Assembly (NCBI GenBank): GCA_964613795.1
Contig: CAZTJR010000001.1
Location: 332,432 to 396,431 of the forward strand
Source of the DNA: Chromatocurvus sp964613795
GTDB taxonomy: Bacteria; Pseudomonadota; Gammaproteobacteria; Pseudomonadales; Halieaceae
DNA: 64,000 bases
Direction: 5' to 3'
The notes beneath the pieces are model-generated. The model was not told where the DNA came from, made no database searches, and worked only from the letters and a program-made list of their open reading frames with translations. The first letter of the stretch is position 1; every line of letters begins with the position of its first letter. Made by a program: the position numbers and the translations under genes. Shown piece after piece: positions 1-9,353 of this stretch.

Positions 1-436
1 TTGAGGGGCGCGGGCGGGCACCGAAGCCGGTGGGCGAGATCAAGGCGAGACTCCTGACATGATCGCACGTGAGGGCCGCGCGGGCGGCGAATTCCGCACT
101 GGTCGACAGCGCCACCACATCCGCGGGCTCGCCAATGACCTCGTCAAGAATGCCGCGAATGGCGTCGGCATAAAGCGCCGGAGAATAGTCGCGATCCCCC
201 CGCTCGGACTGGCCAAAACCGGGGAGGTCCGGCGCGTAGACCGGGCGTTCCCCCCGGTAGTGCTCGAACAGCGGCTTCATTTCCATCGCACTTGGCGCCG
301 CATTGATGCTGTGCAACAGCAGAAGAGGTCTGCCCGCGGAGGCAGACGTGTCCCTGTAGCAGGCGACCCGTCCACAGCGTTGCGAAGTCCAATGGCAGAT
401 GTCGGCATCGAGTGCGGCTGGCAGCGGGTCTGACAT
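1..436 (-). CDS. alpha/beta hydrolase, N-terminal part (truncated by window edge)
   Basis: ATG at 436 reading leftwards; 145 codons are visible and the frame runs off the window without a stop. The visible part has the usual alpha/beta hydrolase order: a strand plus oxyanion segment LLLLHSINAAPSA (about residues 38-50), then VYAPDLPGFGQSERGDR (66-82), then the nucleophile-elbow region VVALSTSAEFAARAA (107-121). The elbow reads S-T-S-A-E instead of the classical G-x-S-x-G, so the hydrolytic activity or substrate cannot be inferred. It diverges from bchI across 262 bp. It is not a usual photosynthesis-cluster gene and may mark the left boundary of the cluster. Family assignment is fairly safe; function unknown. 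Confidence 0.75.
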   Translation of the reverse strand, partial: MSDPLPAALDADICHWTSQRCGRVACYRDTSASAGRPLLLLHSINAAPSAMEMKPLFEHYRGERPVYAPDLPGFGQSERGDRDYSPALYADAIRGILDEVIGEPADVVALSTSAEFAARAALTCDHVRSLALISPTGFGARPRPS

Positions 437-588
437 TAGGCGTAACCTGGACAAAGTGAACTGAACAGGGTAGCAAACAATCATCGTCGAACCCGCATGG
501 GTGTCCCCGTCTGAGGAAAAACGTCGATGTTTGCCGTCGGTGCTTGAGTTTCGGCGGCGCTGCGGGTAAAAGATCAGGACGCCGAGGG

Positions 589-606
589 TGTTGCACCAGG
601 TTGACA
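589..606. promoter_or_regulatory. possible PpsR/CrtJ operator upstream of bchI
   Basis: TGTTGCACCAGGTTGACA fits TGT-N12-ACA and ends in a TTGACA hexamer (601-606) about 90 bp before the bchI start. It is a single site and less AT-rich than the others in this window, so chance occurrence is possible. No clear -10 follows at 16-18 bp. Confidence 0.35.
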
Positions 607-698
607 GTCTGAGCTGCCGGACGTGCCATCTTGCAGGGCGAAAACCCGGCCGATACACCACGGCTTCAGTCACAAGCAACAGGGATACTCTTTCTATT

Positions 699-1727
699 AT
701 GGCGCTTGCCTACCCATTTTCGGCCATTGTGGGCCAGGACGATATGAAACGTGCGCTGCTGATTGCATCAGTCGACCAGGAAGTCGGCGGCGTCTTGGTG
801 TTCGGTGACCGCGGCACCGGCAAATCCACCGCGATCCGTGCCCTCGCGGCCCTGATGCCAAAAATGGATGTGGTCGGGGGCTGCCCCTACAACTGCGCTC
901 CTGGCGCAGAGCGCCCGGGGCTGTGTGCACAGTGCCGGCCGGGCGAGGATGCAGGACCGGAAAAAGTCCGCAGCCAACCCATGCCGGTGGTCGACCTGCC
1001 ACTGGGCGCGACGGAAGATCGCGTTATTGGCGCGCTGGATCTTGAGCGCGCCCTGCGCGACGGTGAAAAGGCCTTTGAGCCGGGCCTGCTGGCGCGCGCC
1101 CACCGCGGATTTCTTTATATCGACGAGGTCAATTTGCTCGAGGACCATATTGTCGATGCGCTGCTCGACGTGGCGGCCTCTGGCGAGAACGTGGTCGAAC
1201 GCGAGGGTTTGAGCATCCGCCATCCGGCCCGATTCGTCCTGGTCGGCAGCGGCAACCCGGAGGAGGGAGAATTGCGGCCTCAGCTGCTGGATCGCTTTGG
1301 TCTCTCGGTGGATGTGGCGACGCCGACGGAGCTTAGGTCACGCATCAGCATTGTTCGCTCCCGGGACGAATTTGATCGTGATCGAGCCGCCTTCATAAAG
1401 CGTTTTCAGCGTAAGGAGGGCAAGGTACGCAAGCAGATACAGAACGCCCGCGCGCATCTCGAGGAGGTTGAGCTCCCCGACAGCGTCGTCGAGCTGGCGG
1501 CGCGCCTGTGTATCGCACTGGGCACGGACGGGCTCCGCGGCGAGCTGACCCTGATACGCGCTGCCCGTGCGTTAGCCGCCCTGGAGGGCGCCAAAGAGGT
1601 GACGTCAGAGCATCTGCAGACCGTCGCTCCGCTGGTGCTGCGCCACCGTCTGCGCCGTGATCCGCTGGATGAAGCCGGTTCCGGTGCCCGCATTACCCGC
1701 GCCATGGAGGAGCTGTTCGCAGCGTGA
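699..1727 (+). CDS. bchI: magnesium chelatase subunit I (AAA+ ATPase)
   Basis: 342 aa, matching BchI. It is the AAA+ motor that, with BchD, drives BchH to insert Mg2+ into protoporphyrin IX, the first committed step of bacteriochlorophyll synthesis. Walker A is GDRGTGKST (near residue 30-40); the Walker B region FLYIDEVNLLEDH and sensor region VLVGSGNPEEGELRPQLLDRFG are clear. I chose the ATG at 699 because MALAYPFSAIVGQDDMK is the conserved N-terminus; a longer open frame upstream (from 588) lacks family-like sequence. It is the first gene of a tight plus-strand set bchI-bchD-bchO-crtI-crtB; its stop overlaps the bchD GTG start. Confidence 0.97.
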   Translation: MALAYPFSAIVGQDDMKRALLIASVDQEVGGVLVFGDRGTGKSTAIRALAALMPKMDVVGGCPYNCAPGAERPGLCAQCRPGEDAGPEKVRSQPMPVVDLPLGATEDRVIGALDLERALRDGEKAFEPGLLARAHRGFLYIDEVNLLEDHIVDALLDVAASGENVVEREGLSIRHPARFVLVGSGNPEEGELRPQLLDRFGLSVDVATPTELRSRISIVRSRDEFDRDRAAFIKRFQRKEGKVRKQIQNARAHLEEVELPDSVVELAARLCIALGTDGLRGELTLIRAARALAALEGAKEVTSEHLQTVAPLVLRHRLRRDPLDEAGSGARITRAMEELFAA

Positions 1728-3604
1728 CTGCGGTAGCGCCCAGCCAGCCCGACATGACGCCCGCTGCCGGGATGGCGGCGCTTTGGGAAGACGCTGTGCT
1801 TGCCGCGGCCGCTACCGCAGTGGCGCCGAATGCCCTGGGAGGCGTTGCCCTGCGCGCCTGCCCTGGCCCGGTTCGCGATACCTGGCTGGAAGCCTGGCGC
1901 GATGGGCTGCAGCCGGAACGACCAGTGCGGCGCATTCCTCTGCATATCGCGGAATCCCGTCTGCTTGGCGGACTCGATCTGGCGGCGACGCTGCGGGCCG
2001 GCTTACCGGTATCCGAACGCGGCCTGCTTGCCGAGTGCGATGGCGGTTTCGCACTGCTGGCAATGGCCGAGCGCGCGACGCGCAGCACGGTTGCCCACCT
2101 GGCAACCGCGCTGGATCGGGGCGAGCTGACGCTGGCGCGGGAAGGTGTGAACGGCGACGTCGCTGCCCGTCTCGCCTTGATTGCCCTGGATGAAGGCCAG
2201 GCCGATGACGAGGCGCTGTCGCCTGTTTTGCGCGACCGCCTGGCATTCCACCTCGATCTGACGCCCCTGAGCATCCGTGACCTCGATGCCTCGGGCTTCA
2301 GTGCAGACGCCATCGCCGAGGCCCGCGCGCGTTTTCCCCGGGTCATGGTGAATGACGACGCTCTGGAAGCCATCTGCGCCACCGCCGCCATGCTGGGGAT
2401 TGACTCGCTGCGGGCCTGTCAGTTTGCACTGGCGTGTGCGCGGGCAGTTGCGGCGCTGTCGGATCGCGAGCTCGTTGAGGCCGGCGATCTCGACGCCGCG
2501 GCGCGCCTTGTGCTGGCGCCGCGGGCGACGCGGGCGCCCGCGCCACCGCCGGAGGAAAATGAAGAGCAGGAACAGCCGGATGAACCGCCGCCGGAACCCG
2601 AGCCCCCGGAGGACAATCCCGCTGATGACACCTCCGATGATCCGGAGAACCCGGATGACGATGACCGGGACAGCGGCGCGGAAAACGATGATGACCAGCC
2701 CGGGCAGCAGCCTCTGGAGGATCGCATCCTTGAGGCCGCGACGGCGGCTATACCCGCCGCACTGCTCGCCAGCATTGAGTCCGGGCTGGCGCAGCGCAGT
2801 CGCGGCAACTCGCCCGCAGGGCGCTCGGGTATCCAGCAACGTTCCAAGGCCCGCGGGCGTCCCATGGGTACCATGCCTGGCGATCCACGCAGTGGCGCGC
2901 GTCTCAGTCTTATCGACACCTTGCGGACGGCAGCGCCCTGGCAGCGTCTGCGTCGCGCCGAACAGGATGCGGAGGCCAATGCCGGGGGCCCCGGAATCAT
3001 CGTGCGGCGCTCGGATTTCCGTGTTACCCGCTTCCGCGAAAGAACCGAAAGCACCATTATTTTTGCCGTGGATGCTTCCGGTTCCGCGGCGCTGCATCGG
3101 CTTGCGGAGGCCAAGGGCGCGGTGGAGCTGCTGTTGAACGATTGTTACGTGCGCCGCGATCAGGTGGCGCTGATTGCGTTCCGGGGTGAGGTTGCCGAGA
3201 TGCTGCTGCCGCCCACGCGATCGCTGGTTCGCGCCAAGCGCAATCTCTCGGCATTGCCGGGCGGTGGCGGCACCCCTCTCGCGAGTGCGATTGATGCGGC
3301 GGGCGAGCTCGCCGTGCAAATCCAGCGACGCGGCGGCACGCCGAGTATTGTTCTGCTGACCGATGCTCGCGCCAATATCACCCGGGCCGGAAAGCCGGGG
3401 CGCCAGCAGGCCTTTGAGGAGGCGCTGGCGGCTGCCGCAATTGTGCGCAGCTGCCGTGTTCCCACCATGGTGATTGATACCTCGCCGCGTCCGCATCCGA
3501 ATGCCGCCGCCCTGGCGAGCGCGCTGGACGGCCGCTATCTGCCGCTGCCCCATGCCGACGCGGCGATGCTGCGCGACAGCGTGCAGCTGGCGTCCGGCCG
3601 ATGA
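1724..3604 (+). CDS. bchD: magnesium chelatase subunit D
   Basis: 626 aa, GTG start overlapping the bchI stop (GTGA), so translation is probably coupled. The N-terminal half is a degenerate AAA+ domain. A very acidic, proline-rich linker follows (about residues 265-330, runs of D/E/P). The C-terminal half is a von Willebrand A (integrin-I) domain with the metal-binding motif FAVDASGSAA near residue 447. BchD forms the double-ring platform with BchI that docks BchH. The length and domain order are normal for BchD. Its stop overlaps bchO as ATGA. Confidence 0.96.
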   Translation: MTAVAPSQPDMTPAAGMAALWEDAVLAAAATAVAPNALGGVALRACPGPVRDTWLEAWRDGLQPERPVRRIPLHIAESRLLGGLDLAATLRAGLPVSERGLLAECDGGFALLAMAERATRSTVAHLATALDRGELTLAREGVNGDVAARLALIALDEGQADDEALSPVLRDRLAFHLDLTPLSIRDLDASGFSADAIAEARARFPRVMVNDDALEAICATAAMLGIDSLRACQFALACARAVAALSDRELVEAGDLDAAARLVLAPRATRAPAPPPEENEEQEQPDEPPPEPEPPEDNPADDTSDDPENPDDDDRDSGAENDDDQPGQQPLEDRILEAATAAIPAALLASIESGLAQRSRGNSPAGRSGIQQRSKARGRPMGTMPGDPRSGARLSLIDTLRTAAPWQRLRRAEQDAEANAGGPGIIVRRSDFRVTRFRERTESTIIFAVDASGSAALHRLAEAKGAVELLLNDCYVRRDQVALIAFRGEVAEMLLPPTRSLVRAKRNLSALPGGGGTPLASAIDAAGELAVQIQRRGGTPSIVLLTDARANITRAGKPGRQQAFEEALAAAAIVRSCRVPTMVIDTSPRPHPNAAALASALDGRYLPLPHADAAMLRDSVQLASGR

Positions 3605-4482
3605 GCGAGGATCTCAGCGAGATTCACGACGAGTGGCCCAATCGCACAGCCAGTCGCTACGTGGAGGCAGGTGGGCTGCGTTGGCATGTGCAGGAGCTAG
3701 GCACCGAGGGCCCCGAGCTTCTGCTGTTGCATGGCACCGGTGCTGCCACCCACTCCTGGGCCGGCATGGCACCTCTGCTGGCGCAGCACTTCCGCGTGAT
3801 TGCGCCGGATCTTCCCGGACACGGCTATACCGATCCCGCCGCGCGCGAGCAGCAGTCACTGCCTGGCATGGCCACCTTGGTCGCCAGTCTCATCGATGCA
3901 CTGGGAGTGGAGCCAGAGCTGGTGGTCGGGCACTCGGCCGGCGCGGCCGTCCTGGTCCGCATGACGCTGGATGGCCTGATCCGGCCAGCCGCGATCGTTT
4001 CATTCAACGGTGCGCTACTGCCCTTCGAAGGCCTGATGGGCAAGGTATTTCCGCGCGCGGCGCGTGCACTCGCTGCCGTGCCCATATTGCCGGGCCTGCT
4101 GGCGCGGCGCGCCAGGCGCTCGCCCATGGTCGATCGCCTGATTGAGCAGACTGGCTCGCGAAGCGCCTCACTGGACCTCGCTCACTATCAAAGCCTGTCG
4201 CAGTCGCCACGTCACATACGCGGCGTGCTGGCTATGATGGCCAACTGGGATCTCGCGACGCTGGAGCGGGATCTTCTCGCGCTCGATACGCCACTGTATC
4301 TGGTGGCCTGCGTAAATGACCGTGCGGTACCCGCTGCGCAGGCGCGCTTTCTCAAGGCGCGGCTTGCCTGTGCCCATCTGCGTATCGTGCACGAGCTCGG
4401 GCACCTGGGTCACGAGGAGGACCCGGCGCAGTTTGTCGGGTTTGTGAGAGAGGCGGCGGCGGAAGTCCGGTTGCTGGGCTGA
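3601..4482 (+). CDS. bchO: BchO-type alpha/beta hydrolase of the Mg-chelatase operon
   Basis: 293 aa alpha/beta hydrolase. Oxyanion segment LLLLHGTGAATHSW, nucleophile elbow VVGHSAGAAVL (GHSAG) and a C-terminal histidine in ELGHLGHEEDP form a complete triad context. It overlaps bchD by ATGA and sits at the position bchO takes in other purple-bacterial clusters, between bchID and crtI. BchO is linked to the magnesium chelatase step by genetics and context, but its substrate is not established. A 135 bp gap with no clear operator separates it from crtI. Confidence 0.9.
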   Translation: MSEDLSEIHDEWPNRTASRYVEAGGLRWHVQELGTEGPELLLLHGTGAATHSWAGMAPLLAQHFRVIAPDLPGHGYTDPAAREQQSLPGMATLVASLIDALGVEPELVVGHSAGAAVLVRMTLDGLIRPAAIVSFNGALLPFEGLMGKVFPRAARALAAVPILPGLLARRARRSPMVDRLIEQTGSRSASLDLAHYQSLSQSPRHIRGVLAMMANWDLATLERDLLALDTPLYLVACVNDRAVPAAQARFLKARLACAHLRIVHELGHLGHEEDPAQFVGFVREAAAEVRLLG

Positions 4483-4617
4483 TGAGCGCTGTCCCCGCCC
4501 CCACCAGACCTTACGCCCGCGGCGCGAATTCGCATCCGCTGCGCTTCGCTGTGGGTGTGAAACACCGCACCATGCTGCTATTCTCTTTCCGACTCCGTAC
4601 GATGCAGTGCTCAGCCC

Positions 4618-6150
4618 ATGAACAGCCCCCTTCCTGAAACGCCTCAAGTGCCGCTTGCCAGTCCCGATGCGCCCCATGCCGTTGTTATCGGTAGCGGTTT
4701 CGGCGGTCTGGCCGCAGCCATACGTCTTGGCGCGCGAGGCTTTCGCGTTACCGTAGTCGACAAGCTTGATGCCCCCGGTGGACGCGCCTACGTGTTCCGC
4801 CAGGACGGCTTCACCTTTGATGCTGGCCCCACGATCGTCACTGCGCCTTTCCTGCTGCGCGAACTGTGGAACATGTGTGGTCGCCGGTTCGAGGACGATG
4901 TCGATCTGCGCATGATGTCGCCGTTCTACCGCATCCGTTTTGACGACGGCAAGGTGTTCGATTACGGCGGTGACCCGGAGGCTGTGAAGGCCGAGATCGC
5001 CCGCTTCAATCCGGACGATGTTGCGGGCTATGACGAGTATATGGATGCCAGCCGCAAGGCCTATGAAATCGGCTTTGAAAAGGTGGGGCATCTGCCGTTT
5101 GACACCTTTGCCGAGCTGTTGAAATTTCTGCCGGACATGGTGCACCTGCGCGGTTATCGCAGTGTCTATTCCCAGGTTGCGAAGTACGTAACCGACCCTT
5201 ATGTTCGCATCGTTCTGAGTTTCCATCCCCTGCTCGTGGGCGGCAATCCATTTGCGGTCACCTCGGTCTATACCCTCATTTCATTCCTGGAGCGGCAGTG
5301 GGGCGTGCACTCCGCAATGGGGGGCACCGGCAGCATCATCAACGGTCTGGTCGATCTGATTCGAGGGCAGGGCAGCCAGCTGCGCATGAATGCAGAGGTG
5401 GAAGAGATCCTGGTGGAAGAGGGCACCGCAAAGGGTGTGCGTCTGCGTTCTGGTGAGGTCCTGCCGGCAGACCTGGTCGTTTCCAATGCCGATTCGGCGT
5501 GGACCTACCGGCATCTGGTGCCGGAGCAGCACCGCCGTCACTGGACCAACAGGCGTATCGAGCGGTCGCGTTCCTCCAACGGCCTGTTTGTCTGGTACTT
5601 CGGTACCAAGAGACAATACCCGGACGTGCCACACCACTCCATCGTGCTCGGCCCCCGCTACGAGCCATTGCTGAAAGATATCTTTGCACACAAGAAGCTG
5701 ACTGCGGATTTCAGCCTGTATCTGCACCGGCCCACGGCGACCGATCCCTCCATGGCGCCAGAGGGACACGATTGTTTCTATGTGCTCGCGCCGGTGCCGC
5801 ATCTGGACGCCGACGTCGACTGGAAGGAGCATGCCGAGAGCTATCGACAGGCGGTGGAGGCCCGGCTGGAGGAAACGATGCTCCCCGGCCTGCGCGAGGC
5901 CGTGGTGACATCGCGCGTCATGACGCCGCTGGATTTCGAAGAAAGGCTGCTGTCTTTCCGCGGTGCCGGGTTCAGTTTCGAGCCCGTGCTCTGGCAGAGC
6001 GCCTGGTTCCGGCCGCATAATCGAAGCGAGGATGTCAGGCATCTGTACCTGGTGGGCGCAGGCACTCACCCCGGCGCCGGAATGCCTGGCGTACTGTCCT
6101 CTGCGCGAGTTCTTGATACCGTTGTGCCGCATGCCAATACCTTCCGCTGA
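4618..6150 (+). CDS. crtI: phytoene desaturase
   Basis: 510 aa FAD-dependent CrtI. An N-terminal dinucleotide-binding fold (VVIGSGFGGLAAAIRLGARG, then the second signature APGGRAY) and the C-terminal carotenoid-desaturase signature (HLYLVGAGTHPGAGMPGVL) are intact. It converts phytoene to neurosporene or lycopene; the number of desaturation steps cannot be read from sequence. The ATG at 4618 has only a weak ribosome site. It overlaps crtB by 20 bp. It is the only CrtI/CrtD-type desaturase in the window. Confidence 0.96.
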   Translation: MNSPLPETPQVPLASPDAPHAVVIGSGFGGLAAAIRLGARGFRVTVVDKLDAPGGRAYVFRQDGFTFDAGPTIVTAPFLLRELWNMCGRRFEDDVDLRMMSPFYRIRFDDGKVFDYGGDPEAVKAEIARFNPDDVAGYDEYMDASRKAYEIGFEKVGHLPFDTFAELLKFLPDMVHLRGYRSVYSQVAKYVTDPYVRIVLSFHPLLVGGNPFAVTSVYTLISFLERQWGVHSAMGGTGSIINGLVDLIRGQGSQLRMNAEVEEILVEEGTAKGVRLRSGEVLPADLVVSNADSAWTYRHLVPEQHRRHWTNRRIERSRSSNGLFVWYFGTKRQYPDVPHHSIVLGPRYEPLLKDIFAHKKLTADFSLYLHRPTATDPSMAPEGHDCFYVLAPVPHLDADVDWKEHAESYRQAVEARLEETMLPGLREAVVTSRVMTPLDFEERLLSFRGAGFSFEPVLWQSAWFRPHNRSEDVRHLYLVGAGTHPGAGMPGVLSSARVLDTVVPHANTFR

Positions 6151-7216
6151 GGCTCCACCGCCGCTGCGCGAGGCCGACATGGCCGCCTGCCGCGGCCTGC
6201 TGAAGACCGGGTCGCGATCCTTTCACGCGGCATCCCGTTTTCTTCCCTATCACTGTCGCGACGCTGCCACCGCGCTCTATGCGTTCTGCCGCCAGGCGGA
6301 CGACGCTGTCGATGACAGCGGTGCGCCGCATCTGGCGCTGGAGATGCTGCACGGCCGCCTGGATGCCGTGTACGCGCGCGCGCCGGAGGACTACGCCGCG
6401 GATCGTGCGCTCGCATCCGTTGTTGTGCGTTATGGTCTGCCCCGAGGTCTGCTGGATGCTCTGCTGGAGGGCTTTGCCTGGGATGCGGCTGAGCGCGAGT
6501 ATGAGACGCTGTCGGAGGTGCTCGATTACGCGGCGCGAGTGGCTGGCTCCGTCGGGGTGATGATGGCGGTCATCATGGGAATACGTGATGCCAGCGTGCT
6601 GGCGCGTGCGGCGGATATGGGGGTTGCCATGCAGCTGACCAATATCAGCCGGGACGTGGGGGAGGATGCCCGCAACGGGCGGCTTTACCTGCCTGCGGCG
6701 TGGCTGCGCGAGGCGGGAATCGATCCGGCGGCGTTCGTCCGGGCGCCACAGCACAGTGCCGGGCTGACTCTCGTGACCCGGCGTCTTCTCACTGTGGCCG
6801 ATAAACTCTACCGGCGGGCGGATGCCGGCCTGACCCGCCTGCCGCTGCGATGTCGCCCCGGCATGTATGCAGCGCGACTGCTGTACTCGGCCATTGGCAA
6901 TGAGGTTGAGCGCCTGGATTACGACAGCGTGAACCAGCGCGCTGTGGTTCCTGCGCAGCGCAAGCTCCGGCACCTGCTGCGGCTTGCGGGTCTGCCGCTT
7001 CTGGACGCCGACGCAGTGTCGGCGCCCGTTCTGCGGGAGAACCGCTTCCTGGTGGAGGCCGTCAATTCACATCCCGGCCCACGGGTGAGTTCTCTCGTCG
7101 AGCATGAGGGCAAGGTTGCCTGGATGCTGGCACTGCTGCAGGATCTTGAGCGCCGTGAACGATCGCCCGATGCGCTCGATGCCCGCGATAGCCAAGGCAG
7201 GTCGGCCGCTGGCTGA
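6131..7216 (+). CDS. crtB: phytoene synthase
   Basis: 361 aa squalene/phytoene synthase family, condensing two geranylgeranyl diphosphates to phytoene. Both aspartate-rich motifs are present: RQADDAVDDS in the first third and NISRDVGEDARNGRLYLP in the middle. I chose ATG 6131, overlapping the crtI end by 20 bp; a second in-frame ATG at 6179 (MAACRGLLK) is possible. The C-terminus is about 50 residues longer than the catalytic fold needs. It converges with crtC across 47 bp. Confidence 0.95.
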   Translation: MPIPSAEAPPPLREADMAACRGLLKTGSRSFHAASRFLPYHCRDAATALYAFCRQADDAVDDSGAPHLALEMLHGRLDAVYARAPEDYAADRALASVVVRYGLPRGLLDALLEGFAWDAAEREYETLSEVLDYAARVAGSVGVMMAVIMGIRDASVLARAADMGVAMQLTNISRDVGEDARNGRLYLPAAWLREAGIDPAAFVRAPQHSAGLTLVTRRLLTVADKLYRRADAGLTRLPLRCRPGMYAARLLYSAIGNEVERLDYDSVNQRAVVPAQRKLRHLLRLAGLPLLDADAVSAPVLRENRFLVEAVNSHPGPRVSSLVEHEGKVAWMLALLQDLERRERSPDALDARDSQGRSAAG

Positions 7217-7263
7217 ATTTGTCGCCAGCAGGCCATGTCAGCATCGCGTGCGGGTGGCGGAAT

Positions 7264-8262
7264 TCAGCCGGGCCCACCGCGAACGGGTCGCGTGTTTCGG
7301 GGCATGCGGAACGGCAGCAGGCTCTGCACCCAGCGCTGACGGAAGCGCACCAGCGACAGACTTTCATGGAACGCGGTGACGTGCTCTCCCAGTAACTGTG
7401 TCTCCAGCATGGACCTGGCATAGAACGGCGTGTCTTCCAGTGTGCGTCGCACTCGCGTCCTTCCCGCTGTATCTGCCCCGGTCTGACGGGGAATGCGCCA
7501 GATCCCGGTTGTGGGCAGTATCACTCCGGGTGGTGGCGCGATCCGCTCTGCCTTCCCCTGCGCATCAAACCGCAGCGCCAGCGCTGTTGCCGCCGCGCCC
7601 GGGTCCAGTGGGCGCGTGTGGTATTGCACGATACTGCCGCCATCGGCGAGGGTTGCCCGGGACCAGTCCCAGTCCGTGAATCCGGCCTCGAGGGGCTCGC
7701 TGCCGCGGTTGCTGTCGAAGTAGGCCTCGCCCTGCCATGACAGTCGGGGCGCTTCGAGTTCTACCGACACCCTGCATGCAGGGCTGATGGGCCACCAGCG
7801 GTGCCGCCCATCGTGATCAATGGCGTAATCCTCGCGACTGATGCACGGTAGCGTCAGTCGCACCTGGCCGCGCAGGCGTCGCGGCAGCGGCACCGTAATT
7901 TCGTCTATTGCGACAGATATCGTCTTATCGTCCCAGTGTATTGCGCTCGGACCCACCTGCAGATGGGCTGCATCCCGAATCAGATTGTTGCGACCGCGTT
8001 CAGTCAGCGCCCACACCTTTCTGCCTCCCGGATTGTAGAGCACGGCGTTGATCGCGCAGTGATTTCCGGGGTCGGTGGGCCCACGGCGCCTGGCAGCGGC
8101 ATAGTAGGGTGAGAAGACGCTGCCGACGAAGACAATAATCGTCAGCCCGAATCGCCCATCGTCGCTCAATGCGTCGATATACCACCATTGATAGCCATTG
8201 ACGCCTACCGCAGAGGCAAAGCCGGTCCTGGGTGAGTCAGGCAGGATTTCGGATTGGAGCAT
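7264..8262 (-). CDS. crtC: carotenoid 1,2-hydratase (hydroxyneurosporene synthase)
   Basis: 332 aa, recognised by the CrtC-typical N-terminal region GYQWWYIDALSDDG followed by GSVFSPYYAAARRRG, the middle GRHRWWPISP and FTDWDWSRATL. CrtC adds water to the C1,2 double bond of acyclic carotenoids, giving the tertiary hydroxyl that CrtF methylates. It is transcribed divergently from crtE; the 185 bp between them holds two PpsR-type operators. No crtD lies beside it, unlike the frequent crtC-crtD arrangement. Confidence 0.93.
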   Translation of the reverse strand: MLQSEILPDSPRTGFASAVGVNGYQWWYIDALSDDGRFGLTIIVFVGSVFSPYYAAARRRGPTDPGNHCAINAVLYNPGGRKVWALTERGRNNLIRDAAHLQVGPSAIHWDDKTISVAIDEITVPLPRRLRGQVRLTLPCISREDYAIDHDGRHRWWPISPACRVSVELEAPRLSWQGEAYFDSNRGSEPLEAGFTDWDWSRATLADGGSIVQYHTRPLDPGAAATALALRFDAQGKAERIAPPPGVILPTTGIWRIPRQTGADTAGRTRVRRTLEDTPFYARSMLETQLLGEHVTAFHESLSLVRFRQRWVQSLLPFRMPRNTRPVRGGPG

Positions 8263-8329
8263 GTCATTTCCGTCTGGGATTCGGCGCGGCTGGAGTGAAA
8301 AGTCCGCAAAGTCGCTTGCAGTTTACCAG

Positions 8330-8373
8330 TGTCTAATCTAAATTACATATAAGAGTGTCAAATAAAGTAGACA
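8330..8373. promoter_or_regulatory. paired PpsR/CrtJ operators between crtC and crtE
   Basis: Two perfect TGT-N12-ACA sites: TGTCTAATCTAAATTACA (8330-8347) and TGTCAAATAAAGTAGACA (8356-8373). Their starts are 26 bp apart, leaving 8 bp between them, as in cooperative CrtJ/PpsR binding at Rhodobacter promoters. They lie in the AT-rich middle of the divergent crtC/crtE region and could control both genes. Confidence 0.85.
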
Positions 8374-8447
8374 TCAAACAATGTTCCGGTGGGTTGTGCA
8401 GGTGATCTGTAAAGGCCTGGCCTGGAGCAGCAATTCAGGTGGATCGC

Positions 8448-9353
8448 ATGGCTGAACCTGGTATAACGACAAGCGGAAATCCCTCACTACCGGTGTACGA
8501 GCGCGCTCTGCATGCGGCGCTGGATCACGCCACGGCGGCGGGCTGCCCGCCACGTCTGGCAAAAGCGATGCGCTACGCCGTGTTCCCGGGTGGCGCGCGG
8601 GTGCGTCCCCAGCTGTGCCTGGCGGTTGCGGCCGCTACCGGAGATTATGATGCCGATCTCGCCGGTGCTGCCGGGGCCGCGATAGAGCTGCTCCACTGCG
8701 CGTCACTGGTGCATGACGACCTACCTTGTTTCGATAACGCGCACGAGCGTCGCGGCAAGGCATCAGTGCATCAGAAATACGGCGAACAGCTGGCATTGCT
8801 GTGTGGTGATGCGCTGATTGTCGAGGCCTTCAGCAGCCTGACGCGAGCGGCCGTAGCCACGGCGCAGGCGCACCGGCTGCCGGCCCTGATGGCCTGCATC
8901 GCTGGCGGCGTCGGTGCGCCGATGGGGATCTGTGCCGGCCAGGCCTGGGAATGCGAATCAGAGGTAGACCTCGCCCGTTACCACCAGGCAAAGACTGGCG
9001 CGCTGTTCATCGCCGCGACCTGCGCGGGAGCGACGGTTGCCGGTGCGGATCCTGCTCTGTGGCGGCCGCTGGGTGATGCCATCGGGCATAGTTACCAGGT
9101 TGCGGACGATATTCTGGATGCGGCGGCGGACGCCAGCGTTATCGGCAAGCCCACCGGTCAGGATGTTGCGCTTGGCCGACCCAGTGCGGTGCGTCAATTT
9201 GGTCTTGAGGGTGCCGTGCAGCATTTGCGAGAGCGGGTTGATGCCAGTGTCGACGCGGTGCCCGCGTGCCCTGGCCGGGAGCAGCTGCAGGCGCTGGTGC
9301 GCAATCAGTCACGACGCTTTCTGCCCAAGGGGCTGGTGGTGCAGGCTGCCTGA
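8448..9353 (+). CDS. crtE: geranylgeranyl diphosphate synthase
   Basis: 301 aa trans-prenyl diphosphate synthase. The first aspartate-rich motif is LVHDDLPCFDNAHERRG, the second YQVADDILDAAAD. It extends farnesyl diphosphate or smaller allylic substrates to GGPP, used by CrtB and, for the tail of bacteriochlorophyll, by BchG. ATG 8448 is preceded by AGGTGG at 5 bp; a GTG at 8439 would add three residues and cannot be excluded. Its stop overlaps the crtF start (TGATG). Confidence 0.94.
   Translation: MAEPGITTSGNPSLPVYERALHAALDHATAAGCPPRLAKAMRYAVFPGGARVRPQLCLAVAAATGDYDADLAGAAGAAIELLHCASLVHDDLPCFDNAHERRGKASVHQKYGEQLALLCGDALIVEAFSSLTRAAVATAQAHRLPALMACIAGGVGAPMGICAGQAWECESEVDLARYHQAKTGALFIAATCAGATVAGADPALWRPLGDAIGHSYQVADDILDAAADASVIGKPTGQDVALGRPSAVRQFGLEGAVQHLRERVDASVDAVPACPGREQLQALVRNQSRRFLPKGLVVQAA

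Noticed and set aside
2003..3553. Long open frame (516 codons) on the minus strand opposite bchD, rich in Arg/Gly/Gln
   Set aside because: Bch D on the plus strand is unmistakable. Long antisense frames are expected in GC-rich genes with strong third-position bias, and the product has no recognisable domain.
4483..4617. PpsR operator before crtI
   Set aside because: I searched the 135 bp gap for TGT-N12-ACA and found no match; crtI is probably read from upstream.
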